From assembly GCF_037094465.1 (NCBI RefSeq), contig NZ_CP146609.1, positions 4,097,162 to 4,161,161 of the forward strand: a DNA stretch of 64,000 bases, written 5' to 3'. The position numbers were made by a program, and so were the translations under genes. The notes under the pieces are model-generated. The model saw only the letters and a list, made by a program, of their open reading frames with translations, was not told the DNA's origin and did not search any database. This document shows positions 1-8,783 of the stretch, piece after piece; position 1 is the first letter of the stretch, and the number at the start of each line of letters is the position of its first letter. The DNA comes from Pseudodesulfovibrio sp. 5S69. Its GTDB lineage: Bacteria; Desulfobacterota; Desulfovibrionia; Desulfovibrionales; Desulfovibrionaceae.

Positions 1-2128
1 GCCCGCGCAGGACCGCGGCCATGCCCGTGCCCTTGAGCGCGCGCATATCCGGCACCGTGGACTTGGAGCCGGGGATGATCACCGCGTCCGGCGTGCCCAC
101 GTCGCGGGCGTCGGCCGCCACGCGCACGCGCACGTCCGGCTCGGCGTACAGCGGGTCGATGTCGTTGAAATTCGAGATGCGCGGCAGGTCCAGGACCACG
201 ATGTCCACGCACCGGTCCGCGGGCAGCTTGTCCGCCTCGGGCCGGAAGCCTTCCTTGAACGAAACCGAATCCTCCTCGGGCAGACCGAGCCCGTGGATGT
301 ACGGCACGGTGCCGAGCACCGGCTTGCCCGTGCGCTCGAACATCTGGCCGAAGGCCGGATCGAGGAGCGAGGCGTCGCCCCGGAAGCGGTTGATGACATA
401 GCCCTCCACCAGGTTGCGCTCTTTCGGCGTGAGCAGGCTCATGGTCCCGACGATGGAGGCGAAGACCCCGCCCCGATCGATGTCGCCGGTGAGCAGAACC
501 CTGGCCTTGGCGTAGTCGGCCATGGCCATGTTGACGATGTCGTGGTGCTTGAGGTTGACCTCGGCCGGGCTGCCCGCCCCTTCCAGGACCATGACGTCGT
601 GCTCGTTGGCCAGGGAGTCGTAGGCCGCCTTGACCGCGTCGAAGGCGCGCGGCTTGTACTCCACGTACTCGCGCACGTTCATGTTGCCCACCGGCCGTCC
701 CATGACGATGACCTGGGACCCGGTGTCCGAGCCGGGCTTGAGCAGCACCGGGTTCATGCGCACGTCCGGGTTCAGGCGGCAGGCCATGGCCTGGGTCACC
801 TGGGCCCGGCCCATCTCCCCGCCCTGGTCCGTGACGTAGGAGTTGAGCGACATGTTCTGGGCCTTGAACGGGGCCACGTCGAACCCGTCCTGGAGCAGAA
901 TCCGGCAAAAGGCGGCCGCCAGCACGGACTTGCCCGCGTTGGAGCTGGTCCCCTGGATCATCAGGGCCGGGGTCTTGCGGGTGCGCCGGACCACCGGGCC
1001 ACGCGCCGTGCCCGCCACCGCCTCCATGGCCCGGATGAGACGCTCGTTGTCCTCGCGGCCGCGCACGGCCACCCGGAACCATTTGTCGTCCAGGCCGGTG
1101 TAGTTGCCGCACAGCCGGATGCCGATGCGGTGCTCCATGAGCAGCCGCTCCTGGAGGGAGGCCGCGTCCCGGCCCACGCGGTCCATGCGGCAGAGCAGGT
1201 AGTTGGCCGCGCCGGGCAGGACCTTGATGCCCGGGACCTGCCTGAGCCCCGAGGCCAGGGACTCGCGCAGGAGCCGGGTCTGCTCGCGGGTCTCGGCAAG
1301 GTAGGCGTCGTCCCTGAGGCAGCGCTCGCCCACCCGCTGGGCCAGGGTGTTCACGGACCAGGCGGGCATGTTGTGGCGGATGCGCAGGATCACGTCCGGG
1401 TCGGCGAAGGCCAGCCCCAGGCGCAGGCCCGGAATGGCGTAGGACTTGGTCAGGGACAGCACGGTGATCACGTTGGACGGCCGGTCGCGGGTCAGCCGGT
1501 CGGCTGCGTTCTCCCCGTCCTGGGGCAGAAATTCGGCAAAGGACTCGTCCACCACGAAGGTGGACCGGGGGAACATGGCCGCCACCTCGCGCAGGTCGTT
1601 GGCGGACACCACGGTGCCGGTGGGGTTGTTGGGCGAGCACAGGAAGACCAGGGAGGGCGTGGCCAGGAGCGTGCCCATGGACGGGAAGTCCACCGTGAAG
1701 TCGTCGGCCAGCGGCGACTCGACCACGGGCAGCCGGTGGACCCGGCAGGACCGGGCGTAATCCACGTAGGTGGGCGAGGGGATGACCGCCTGGCGGAACC
1801 CCTTGAGCCCGGCGATGGCGAAGAGCAGCTCGGACGCGCCGTTGCCCGCCGCCACCTGGGTGGGCCAGACCTTGTAGCGCTCGGACGCGGCCATGATCAG
1901 CCGGGTGCACTCCGGGTCCGGATAGGCGTCCACTTCCTGCAACGCCTGCCCGACCACCTGCCCGAGCCACGGCGGCGGCCCCAGCGGATTCACGTTGGCC
2001 GAAAAGTCGAGGATTTCCTCCACCGCGCACCCGGCCGTCTCGGCCATGCGCCTGCGGTTCCCCCCATGGGCGAACCTCCGTTCGTCCAAGACCTCGGGTA
2101 TCCCCGCGAAAAGATTCTGCTTATCCAT
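1..2128 (-). CDS. CobD-CobQ fusion: threonine-phosphate decarboxylase / cobyric acid synthase (3' end cut by window)
   Basis: One uninterrupted frame of 709 codons runs off the left edge. Residues 1 to about 380 look like a PLP-dependent L-threonine-O-3-phosphate decarboxylase (CobD/CobC class): [11 protein letters not shown] near the N terminus, SPNNPTGTV, and [14 protein letters not shown] carrying the PLP lysine. From about residue 388 the protein becomes cobyric acid synthase: [11 protein letters not shown] (P-loop-like ATP site), [12 protein letters not shown], and [11 protein letters not shown]. The glutamine amidotransferase half lies mostly outside the window. Cobyric acid synthase amidates the corrin side chains; CobD makes the aminopropanol-phosphate arm, so the fusion joins two enzymes acting at neighbouring steps of cobalamin synthesis. 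The ATG at 2128 is preceded by a weak AGGG. cobS lies about 25 kb away on the other strand. I saw no cobalamin riboswitch in the 130 bases upstream. Confidence 0.92.
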   Translation of the reverse strand, partial: MDKQNLFAGIPEVLDERRFAHGGNRRRMAETAGCAVEEILDFSANVNPLGPPPWLGQVVGQALQEVDAYPDPECTRLIMAASERYKVWPTQVAAGNGASELLFAIAGLKGFRQAVIPSPTYVDYARSCRVHRLPVVESPLADDFTVDFPSMGTLLATPSLVFLCSPNNPTGTVVSANDLREVAAMFPRSTFVVDESFAEFLPQDGENAADRLTRDRPSNVITVLSLTKSYAIPGLRLGLAFADPDVILRIRHNMPAWSVNTLAQRVGERCLRDDAYLAETREQTRLLRESLASGLRQVPGIKVLPGAANYLLCRMDRVGRDAASLQERLLMEHRIGIRLCGNYTGLDDKWFRVAVRGREDNERLIRAMEAVAGTARGPVVRRTRKTPALMIQGTSSNAGKSVLAAAFCRILLQDGFDVAPFKAQNMSLNSYVTDQGGEMGRAQVTQAMACRLNPDVRMNPVLLKPGSDTGSQVIVMGRPVGNMNVREYVEYKPRAFDAVKAAYDSLANEHDVMVLEGAGSPAEVNLKHHDIVNMAMADYAKARVLLTGDIDRGGVFASIVGTMSLLTPKERNLVEGYVINRFRGDASLLDPAFGQMFERTGKPVLGTVPYIHGLGLPEEDSVSFKEGFRPEADKLPADRCVDIVVLDLPRISNFNDIDPLYAEPDVRVRVAADARDVGTPDAVIIPGSKSTVPDMRALKGTGMAAVLRG

Positions 2129-2260
2129 GAAAACCCTGTCGCCTGCGCGTCAACTGTAGAAAATTTCGAGACTTTTCATCCGAATACGCGCAAAGCGGGC
2201 GGGTGTCCACTTCGGGGTGGTCACAACGATGCTGCCGCAAGGCCTTGGGCCAGCCTGCCG

Positions 2261-3214
2261 CTATGCCGAACGATAAGCTTCAATCCTTTTGAAGCACCTG
2301 TCCACTTCACCCTTTTTTTGCAGGTACGGGACGCATTTGTGCGGCGCCGAGAAGTAGTACAGCGACTTCACCCCGTACATGTAGGTGTAGGTAAAAGCCG
2401 TTGTGGGCATATTGCTGTCGATATAATTGAAAGTGTAGACTTTCCCTTCCTTGTCCTTCTTGATCTCGGTGATCAGCCAGGCATGGGCATCCAGCCCCTT
2501 GATCTGGAGCTTTACATAACCGATCCGTTTTTTCACTCCCACTTCCTGGTATATTTCCTCCATAAGAGCATGCAGGGTGTCCACGGTGGTCTCATATTCT
2601 CCGGCAAGACCGTTCAGCCACTGCAAGAGATACAATCCGTCCGTAAACTGCCATATGTTCAGGCAGCGCTGAATGGAAGATTGATAGGCCTCGGAGAACG
2701 CCGCGAAATTCGAGAACCCGGGAATCTCCACCACACGGTTCCCATAGCGGATCGCCTCGATGATTTCTTCCGCCTCCTCGTCCGAGCACCGCCTCCTGCC
2801 GGGCCTGTAGGTGGTCAGATAGAGCGCGGCCCTCTGGAATCTCGAATGCCACCAACAGACACCCCAGGAGAACAATCCCCCGGCGTTTTCGAACGCGAAC
2901 AGGTTCTCATTGCCCGCAAAACATTCCTTGATACCCGCCAACCGGACAAAATACTCCGGGTTCACGGATTTCTCCACATACTCCTCTCTTGAAACCGAGG
3001 CAGGCTCGTGCGGCACCCCGAACTCTTTATCTCGCTCACCGAATGAATCCATGAACTCCTCGACGATGTGCTTTTTGGCATCATGGCTTCTTCGCAACCT
3101 TTCGCCTGCGGAGAGGAAAAAGGCTCGCTCGTTCTCATTCAACGTCGCGATGTCGTCGGCCAGATTGTCGTTCAGCACGTCCCTGGAAGGATACAGTTCA
3201 TCGTAAAAAGCCAT
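2261..3214 (-). CDS. Unknown protein with a papain-like Cys/His/Asp arrangement
   Basis: This gene encodes 317 residues when started at the ATG preceded by a G-rich ribosome site (GGGGG, about 7 bases upstream); an 18-residue longer start is possible. I do not recognise the family with certainty. Residues 116-125 (SWGVCWWHSR) place Cys120 at the start of a predicted helix. His244 lies in a strand (DAHAWLI), and Asp266/Asn268 follow in YIDSN. That order and spacing fits the catalytic triad of papain-fold cysteine peptidases or transglutaminase-like enzymes. There is no signal peptide or membrane segment. Base composition is clearly less GC-rich than the flanking genes, and codon use is relaxed, which suggests transfer. 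No partner gene is adjacent. A secreted-effector or toxin role is possible but only inferred. Confidence 0.6.
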   Translation of the reverse strand: MAFYDELYPSRDVLNDNLADDIATLNENERAFFLSAGERLRRSHDAKKHIVEEFMDSFGERDKEFGVPHEPASVSREEYVEKSVNPEYFVRLAGIKECFAGNENLFAFENAGGLFSWGVCWWHSRFQRAALYLTTYRPGRRRCSDEEAEEIIEAIRYGNRVVEIPGFSNFAAFSEAYQSSIQRCLNIWQFTDGLYLLQWLNGLAGEYETTVDTLHALMEEIYQEVGVKKRIGYVKLQIKGLDAHAWLITEIKKDKEGKVYTFNYIDSNMPTTAFTYTYMYGVKSLYYFSAPHKCVPYLQKKGEVDRCFKRIEAYRSA

Positions 3215-3506
3215 GCCCACACCCCCGTGTTTTAGCATTGCGCCCGGATCCGGACCAACCAATGACAATTACACAATCAGTACATGCTCACATGCTCCTT
3301 TTCAACAAAATGTCCGGCTTAAGCCATTGCCGTAAGGATTTCCCGGACATGGCCGGGCCGCGGGCGCCTTGCCCGGCCCACTGCCCCCCCTTCGACAAAT
3401 CCGATTGGCAATCTCCCGGTGTTTGTGCGACCTTTTGCGGACGTCTCGTCATCCTTTTCGGCGGGGCGTCATCTCAAGACATCTCAAGATCAAGGCGGAG
3501 AGCATC

Positions 3507-5528
3507 ATGTGGAAGCGCGCGGTTTGCACCAAGGACTGCCCGGACACCTGCGGCCTGCTGGTCCAGGTCGAGAACGGCACTATCACCAGGGTCAAGGGCG
3601 ATCCGGCACACCCCTACACACAGGGGTTCATTTGCAAGAAAGGGGCGCGGTTCCCGGAGCACGTGCACGGCCCGGCGCGGCTGACCTCGCCGCTGAAGCG
3701 CACCGGCCCCAAGGGAAGCGGCGAGTTCAGCCCGATCACTTGGGACGAGGCCCTGGACGAGGTGGCCGCCAACATCCGGCGCGTGGCCGACGAGTTCGGG
3801 CCCGAGGCCATCCTGCCCTACTCCTATGCCGGGCACATGGGCATGGTCCACCGCAACTCGGGCCACGCCTTGTTCAACAAGCTCGGGGCGAGCGTACTCG
3901 ACTACACCATCTGCGGCCCCGCGGCCACGGCCGGTTTCAAGGCCTCCCTGGGCGGCGGCCCGAGCACCGAGATCCAGGAGGCGGCACAGTCCGATCTCAT
4001 CGTCATCTGGGGCAACAACACCCTGGTCACCAACGTCCACGCCTGGCCGCACTTCACCACGGCCCGCAAAAACGGCGCACGGATCATCGTCATCGACCCC
4101 TACCGCAACCCCACGGCCCGCGAGGCGGACGTCCACCTCATGCTCCGGCCCGGCACGGACGCGGCCCTGGCCCTGGCGGTCATGCACGTGCTCATCAATG
4201 AGGATATGCTCGACCACGATTTCATCCAGGCGCAGAGCATCGGCTTCGACCAACTCAAGGAACGCGTTCAGGAATGGCCGCCCGCCCGCGCCGCTGAAAT
4301 CTGCGGCCTGTCCGAGTCCGAAATCGTCGAATTCGCCCACGCCTACGGCTCGGCCCGCGCCCCGTACATCCGCACGGGTTGGGGTCCGGCCCGGCAACTG
4401 GCGGGCGGCATGGCCATGCGGACCATCTCCCTGCTCCCGGCCCTGGTCAACGCCTTTGCCAAGCCCGGCGGGGGCATCACCCGCTCGCTCGGCGGCGCGC
4501 CCGGCAAGGCCCCGTCCCTCATCCGCGACGACCTGCGCCCGGCGGGCACGCGGACCGTGAACATGGTCCACTTGGGCCATGCCCTGACCCAACTTTCCGA
4601 CCCGCCGGTCAAGCTGCTCTACAACTACCTGTCCAACCCGGCGGCCGTGGCGCCCCAATCGGCCCAGGTCATGGCCGGGCTGGCCCGCGAGGACCTGTTC
4701 ACCGTGGTCCAGGAGATGTACATGACCGACACCGCCCGGTTCGCGGACGTCATCCTGCCCGGCGCGAGCTTCCTGGAGGTCGGCGACCTGTACCGCTGCT
4801 ACGGCCACAACTACATCCAGGTCGCCCGGCCCGTCATCGAGCCCGTGGGCGACAGCCGCTCCACCCTGGCCATCTTCCAGGGGCTGGCCAAGCGGTTGGG
4901 CTACACCGAGGAGGTCTTCTCCCTGACCGAGGAACAGTGCATCGAGCGCCTCCTGGCCGAGTCCGCCGACTCCCCGTACATGGCGGGCGTGGACCTCGAC
5001 GCCCTGCGCCGGGGCGAGCCGGTCCGGCTGAACATCCCGGCCAACCCCTTTGCCGGCGGCTTCAAGACCCCGTCCGGCAAGGTGGAGTTTTTCTCGCAGG
5101 CCATGGCCGACCAGGGGCTCGATCCGCTGCCCGACGGCACCCCGGTGCGCGACCCCGAGGGCGGCGACAAGTACCCGCTCGAATATCTCACTCCGCCCCA
5201 CCCGCTGCTGCTCAACTCCGCCTTCAACGAGGTCGAGTCCATCCGCGAACGGAGCGGCGGGGCCAAGGTCCTCATCCACCCCGAGACCGCCGCCGCCCGG
5301 GGCATTACCCAGGGCATGGCCGTCCGCGTGTTCAACGGGCGCGGCTCCTGCGAAGCGAGGGCCGAGGTCACCGAGGACACCCGCCCGGACCTGCTCGTGG
5401 CCGAAGGGCTGCACCGGCGCGCCGTGCCCGGCACCGGCTCCAACCAATTGACCAGCCAGCGCCTGACCGACATGGGCAACACCTGCGCCTTCCACTGCAA
5501 CCGGGTTGAAGTGGAGCCTGTCGGCTAG
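3507..5528 (+). CDS. Molybdopterin-dependent oxidoreductase (DMSO reductase superfamily), single gene
   Basis: The product is 673 residues. The ATG at 3507 follows AAGGCGGAG; the longer upstream frame adds an unrelated 46 residues. The N terminus has the [4Fe-4S] ligands Cys7, Cys11, Cys15 and Cys43. Molybdopterin-binding features follow: a WGNN motif near residue 172, IDPYRNPTA, then the C-terminal molydopterin dinucleotide-binding domain (NSAFNEVES, VRVFNGRG). Cys136 in DYTICGPA is a possible metal ligand, but I cannot assign it firmly. No Tat signal is visible, so a cytoplasmic enzyme is likely. There is no adjacent electron-transfer or membrane subunit, so the physiological partner and substrate are unknown. 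It resembles the formate-dehydrogenase/polysulfide-reductase-like 'anaerobic dehydrogenase' branch in general layout only. Confidence 0.85.
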   Translation: MWKRAVCTKDCPDTCGLLVQVENGTITRVKGDPAHPYTQGFICKKGARFPEHVHGPARLTSPLKRTGPKGSGEFSPITWDEALDEVAANIRRVADEFGPEAILPYSYAGHMGMVHRNSGHALFNKLGASVLDYTICGPAATAGFKASLGGGPSTEIQEAAQSDLIVIWGNNTLVTNVHAWPHFTTARKNGARIIVIDPYRNPTAREADVHLMLRPGTDAALALAVMHVLINEDMLDHDFIQAQSIGFDQLKERVQEWPPARAAEICGLSESEIVEFAHAYGSARAPYIRTGWGPARQLAGGMAMRTISLLPALVNAFAKPGGGITRSLGGAPGKAPSLIRDDLRPAGTRTVNMVHLGHALTQLSDPPVKLLYNYLSNPAAVAPQSAQVMAGLAREDLFTVVQEMYMTDTARFADVILPGASFLEVGDLYRCYGHNYIQVARPVIEPVGDSRSTLAIFQGLAKRLGYTEEVFSLTEEQCIERLLAESADSPYMAGVDLDALRRGEPVRLNIPANPFAGGFKTPSGKVEFFSQAMADQGLDPLPDGTPVRDPEGGDKYPLEYLTPPHPLLLNSAFNEVESIRERSGGAKVLIHPETAAARGITQGMAVRVFNGRGSCEARAEVTEDTRPDLLVAEGLHRRAVPGTGSNQLTSQRLTDMGNTCAFHCNRVEVEPVG

Positions 5529-5552
5529 GGGGGCGGCTTCCGATAGCGGCGC

Positions 5553-5635
5553 ATCTGCACATTTTTTCCGGGGGGCTTTCATCCTCACGTAGGAGGACTA
5601 CGCTGCGGTGAAAGCCCCCCGGAAGAAAATGCACA
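5553..5635. repeat. Long imperfect inverted repeat (about 26-base arms)
   Basis: Arms at about 5555-5581 and 5608-5633 pair almost fully: CCGGGGGGCTTTCA on the left is answered by TGAAAGCCCCCCGG on the right, extended outward by TGCA plus T-rich or A-rich bases. The loop is about 26 bases. It lies just after the molybdopterin oxidoreductase gene. It could end that transcript or be a mobile palindromic element; there is no clean T-run directly after the right arm. Confidence 0.6.
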
Positions 5636-5730
5636 GCTGCACCACTCTCGAAAGCCTATTCCGAGCGCGGGGGAAGAGCCGCTGTCGGGTGCTGGCGCAC
5701 CCGAATCGCTCCAGAAAGAAGGGAAAGAGG

Positions 5731-5764
5731 TTCCCGGTTCATTGTTGAGCCGGGAATCTTTTTG
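5731..5764 (+). terminator. Rho-independent terminator
   Basis: TTCCCGGTTC and GAGCCGGGAA form a stem with a six- to eight-base loop, followed by TCTTTTT. It is the best-formed terminator downstream of the molybdopterin oxidoreductase gene. Confidence 0.75.
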
Positions 5765-5770
5765 TGCGCC

Positions 5771-5887
5771 CGCCCGCGAAGCGATAGAAAAAGTTCAGGA
5801 GGGAGAGGGATGGGGGTCCGGGGAAGGGGAGAGGGAAGCCCTTTTCAAAGGGTTCCCTTCTCCCTTCCCCGCGCCGGAGGCGATCAG
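5771..5887 (+). repeat. Dispersed intergenic repeat, copy A
   Basis: This G/A-rich stretch (AGGAGGGAGAGGGATGGGGG, then GGTCCGGGG, then a CCCTTTTCAAAGGG palindrome and GCCGGAGGCGATC) matches two stretches near 36.0-36.3 kb. The first 60 bases align to copy B in reverse orientation with few mismatches. The palindrome and the GCCGGAGGC end align to copy C. It carries no open reading frame of its own. Confidence 0.6.
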
Positions 5888-5914
5888 AAAGCCGCCCTAT
5901 GGGCGGCTTTTTTG
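5888..5914. terminator. Bidirectional terminator between converging genes
   Basis: AAAGCCGCCC-TAT-GGGCGGCTTTTTT is a perfect stem with a three-base loop and a T-run on the plus strand. On the minus strand only three Ts follow, so it may also serve the molybdenum hydroxylase operon, less strongly. Confidence 0.8.
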
Positions 5915-5933
5915 ATTATCCGATGCTCGGGGC

Positions 5934-8075
5934 CTAGGCCTTTTTCAACTTGGCGGTGTCCAGGGGGAGGTCGCGGAGGCGGACGCCGACGGCGTCAAAG
6001 ATGGCGTTGGCCACGGCCGGAGCCACGGTGGGGACGCTGGGTTCCCCGATGCCGCCCGCCTTGGCGCCGCTGTCGACCATGTGGACCTCCACCTTTTCCG
6101 GCACCTGGGTCATGCTCAGGAGCGGGTAGCCGCTGTAGTTGGTCGAGGACACCCCGCCGTCGGCGAAGTGCATGGCCTCGTTGAGGGTCATGGACAGGCC
6201 GATGATCGCCCCGCCCTCCATCTGGGCCGTGAGCGCGTCGGGGTAGACCGAGACGCCGGAGTCGACCACGCAGACGAGCCGATGCACGGTGACCTGGCCG
6301 CTGGCGCGGTCAACCGAGACCTCGGCCATGTGCCCGGCCACGGACTCGAAGCAGTCGGTCAGGGCCACGCCGCGCCCCCTGCCGGGCGGAACCGGGCCGC
6401 CCCAGCCGGACTTCTCCGCCAGGGCGGTGAGCAGCTTATGGGGCCGGGAGCCCGGTTCGAGCAGGGCCAGGCGGAAGGCCACCGGGTCCTTGCCCGCCTT
6501 GCGGGCCAACTCGTCCATGAAGGATTCCACGGTGAAGACGTTGTAGGAATAGGCCACGGAGCGCAGCCAGCCCACGCGCATGGGCAGGTCGACGAGCACG
6601 TACTCGATCAACCGGTTGGGCAGCTTGTAGGGCATGTCGTTGAGCCCCTGGATGGACGAGGAGTCCATGCCGTCCTTGACCGCGTCGGGCCGCACCCGCG
6701 AGAAGATCGACGGGGAGGCGATCTTGTGCCGCCAGGCAGTGATGTTGCCCTGCGCGTCCAGGCCGCCCCGGATGGTGCAGACGCTGGCCGGGCGGTAGAC
6801 GTCGTCCGAGAAGTCGTCCTCCCGGGTCCACATGACCTTGACCGGACGGCCGACCGCCTTGGACAGGGCCACGGCCTCGGTGACCACGTCCGATTCGATG
6901 CGCCGTCCGAACCCGCCGCCGCAGTAGGTGGTCATGACCTCGATCTTGTCCACGGGCAGCCCGGTGACCTCGGCGGCGGCCTGAAGCGAGGCGGTCTGGC
7001 CCTGGGTCGGGGCCCAGACGCGGCAGCGGTCCGCCTCGACAAAGGCCGTGCAGTTGGTCGGCTCCAACTGGGCATGGGACACGAAGGGCACCGAATACGA
7101 AGCCTCGACGGTCGTCGCGGCCCGACCCAGGGCCTTGTCCGCGTCGCCCTGGCTGAGGATGGCGCCGGGCCCGGCCATTTTCTTGTCGAAGAGGTCGGCA
7201 ATGTACTTGTCGCTCAGGCCGGGCACGTCCCCCTTGGTCCACTTGGTGGCCAGGGCCTCGCGCCCCTTGAGCGCGGCGTGGGTGGTCTCGGCGAACACGG
7301 CGACCTTGCCGTCATAGGGCAGGATCTTGTGCACGCCCTTGACCGCCAGGGCCGCCTTTTCGTCGTAGGACTCGGGCTTGGCCCCGTAGCGCGGGGGGCG
7401 GTCCAACACGGCGATGAGCATGTCCGGGACGCGGGTGTCCAGGCCGAATCGGGTGCGGCCCTGGACCTTGTCGACCATGTCGAACCGCTGCCGGTAGGTG
7501 CCCATGATGGTGTAGTCGCCCGCGCTCTTGAACGGCGGATCCTTGGGGACCTCCTGTCTGGAGGCCGCGTCGGTCAGCCGCCCGTAGCTCAGGCTGCGCC
7601 CGTCCGGACCGTAGACCTTGCCGAATTCGGTGGAGCACTTGGCCGGGTCGACGTTCCACTGCGCGGCGGCCGCGCGCAGGAGCATCAGCCGGGCCGCGCT
7701 GCCCACCGAGCGCAGGAGGTCCCAGCGGTGGCGGATGCTGGTGCTCCCGGCGGTCAGCTGGACGCCCCATTTGGGGTCCTTGAACACGTCGGCGGCCAGG
7801 GCCATTTTGACCCCCACGCGGTTCCAGTCCGCGTCCAGCTCGTCGGCGATGATCATGGCGATGCCGGTCTGGGTGCCCTGGCCCAGGTTGGTCTGGCCTA
7901 CCCAGACGGTGATGGCGTCGTCCGGGGCGATCTCCAGGAAGGCGTGGGGCTTGAAGTTCGCGGCGGCCGAGGCCGGGGAAAGGCTCACCAGGGTCGCGCC
8001 GCCGGGCACGGCGGCCACGGCCAGGACCAGGCAGCCGTTCTTCAGAAATTGTCGTCGGGTCAGCGATGCGGTCAT
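5934..8075 (-). CDS. Tat-exported molybdenum hydroxylase large subunit (IorB-like)
   Basis: The product is 713 residues with a twin-arginine signal (SLTRRQFLK) and a hydrophobic stretch ending near ASAA, so it is probably exported folded to the periplasm. The body is a xanthine-oxidase-family molybdopterin-cytosine-dinucleotide subunit of the isoquinoline 1-oxidoreductase beta type: VGQTNLGQGTQTGIAMI near residue 58, the TTYCGGGFGRR loop, VMWTREDDF, and GGIGEPSVPTVAPAVANAIFDA at the end. The glutamate in GGIGEPS is the expected catalytic base. Its start overlaps the small 2Fe-2S subunit by four bases, so the two are translationally coupled. No FAD subunit is present, as is usual for the IorAB class, where electrons go to a cytochrome or quinone. 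The substrate (aldehyde or N-heterocycle) cannot be told. Confidence 0.9.
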   Translation of the reverse strand: MTASLTRRQFLKNGCLVLAVAAVPGGATLVSLSPASAAANFKPHAFLEIAPDDAITVWVGQTNLGQGTQTGIAMIIADELDADWNRVGVKMALAADVFKDPKWGVQLTAGSTSIRHRWDLLRSVGSAARLMLLRAAAAQWNVDPAKCSTEFGKVYGPDGRSLSYGRLTDAASRQEVPKDPPFKSAGDYTIMGTYRQRFDMVDKVQGRTRFGLDTRVPDMLIAVLDRPPRYGAKPESYDEKAALAVKGVHKILPYDGKVAVFAETTHAALKGREALATKWTKGDVPGLSDKYIADLFDKKMAGPGAILSQGDADKALGRAATTVEASYSVPFVSHAQLEPTNCTAFVEADRCRVWAPTQGQTASLQAAAEVTGLPVDKIEVMTTYCGGGFGRRIESDVVTEAVALSKAVGRPVKVMWTREDDFSDDVYRPASVCTIRGGLDAQGNITAWRHKIASPSIFSRVRPDAVKDGMDSSSIQGLNDMPYKLPNRLIEYVLVDLPMRVGWLRSVAYSYNVFTVESFMDELARKAGKDPVAFRLALLEPGSRPHKLLTALAEKSGWGGPVPPGRGRGVALTDCFESVAGHMAEVSVDRASGQVTVHRLVCVVDSGVSVYPDALTAQMEGGAIIGLSMTLNEAMHFADGGVSSTNYSGYPLLSMTQVPEKVEVHMVDSGAKAGGIGEPSVPTVAPAVANAIFDAVGVRLRDLPLDTAKLKKA

Positions 8076-8536
8076 GACTTGCTCCCCTTCTTCATGGTTT
8101 CAGCGGCCTGCTTCATGGCCGGGAGGACCCTCGGATGGGTGCCGCAACGGCAGGTGAAGTCGTCCATGGCCGAGGCCAGGCCCGCCTCGGACAGGTCCTT
8201 GGAGTGGGTCAGCACATCCACGGCCTGCAACATCATGCCGGGCTGGCAGTAGCCGCACTGGGGCACCTGGTTCTCGATCCAGGCCTGTTTCACGGGATGG
8301 TCGTCGGGCAGTCCCTCGATGGTCACCACCTTGCCTTTGCCCACGCTGGAGACCGGGGTTACGCAGGACCGCTCGGCCGCGCCGTCGATGAGCACGGTGC
8401 AGACGCCGCACATGCCCTCGCCGCAGCCGTACTTGACGCTGGTGACCCCGAGATCGTCGCGCAGGACCCACAGCAGCGGGGTATCCGGGTCGACGTCGAC
8501 CTGCCGGTCCTTGCCGTTCACGTTGATGACAATCAT
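8072..8536 (-). CDS. 2Fe-2S subunit of molybdenum hydroxylase (IorA-like)
   Basis: The product is 154 residues, started at the ATG after GGAGGG. It has two [2Fe-2S] domains in the standard xanthine-oxidase-family order. The plant-ferredoxin-like cluster is held by Cys38, Cys43, Cys46 and Cys58 (YGCGEGMCGVC). The all-helical C-terminal cluster is held by Cys94, Cys97, Cys129 and Cys131 (QCGYCQPG and CRCG). It passes electrons from the molybdenum centre of the overlapping large subunit. It has no signal of its own and is presumably carried across by the Tat signal of its partner. A longer reading frame upstream of 8536 lacks any family similarity. Confidence 0.92.
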   Translation of the reverse strand: MIVINVNGKDRQVDVDPDTPLLWVLRDDLGVTSVKYGCGEGMCGVCTVLIDGAAERSCVTPVSSVGKGKVVTIEGLPDDHPVKQAWIENQVPQCGYCQPGMMLQAVDVLTHSKDLSEAGLASAMDDFTCRCGTHPRVLPAMKQAAETMKKGSKS

Positions 8537-8678
8537 GTTCCCTCCAAAGGTTTGGCTGATTGAAGAAGAGCGCCGGGACGCCCTGGACTTCCGATTACCG
8601 CCTTCATAGCATATTGTGTCCGTTCCGGCAGCATGTATCCGGCAAATAATCATCCTCACCCCTGGCACGGCGAAATCC

Positions 8679-8699
8679 GATGAGAACCGTGAGTATTCT
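8679..8699. promoter_or_regulatory. 21-bp motif shared with the region before cfa
   Basis: GATGAGAACCGTGAGTATT and the following two bases match 18 of 21 positions at 18750-18770. This copy sits between the divergent IorAB-like operon and the hydrolase-mlaA pair, about 85 bases before the hydrolase start. Its function is unknown, and it could belong to either direction. Confidence 0.4.
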
Positions 8700-8783
8700 C
8701 CGATATCATTGCTTTTCCCCCGGCCTCGGGCTAGTAAGGTCGGGCAATCCCGGCCCGGCCGGTCATTTTTTACCCGCGAGATT

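Noticed and set aside
2129-2260. Possible cobalamin riboswitch before the cobD-cobQ gene
   Set aside because: No B12-box-like block or the expected helices could be found in the short leader.
293-2992. 899-codon open frame on the plus strand, and similar long frames opposite other genes (for example 36057-38363, 45819-48887, 53006-55018)
   Set aside because: Their translations are low-complexity, rich in Gly/Arg/His/Val, and lie opposite genes with clear domains. They are high-GC shadow frames.
5529-5933. Insertion-sequence remnant in the gap after the molybdopterin oxidoreductase gene
   Set aside because: There is no transposase fragment and no target-site duplication; the palindromes and repeat copy explain the structure better.
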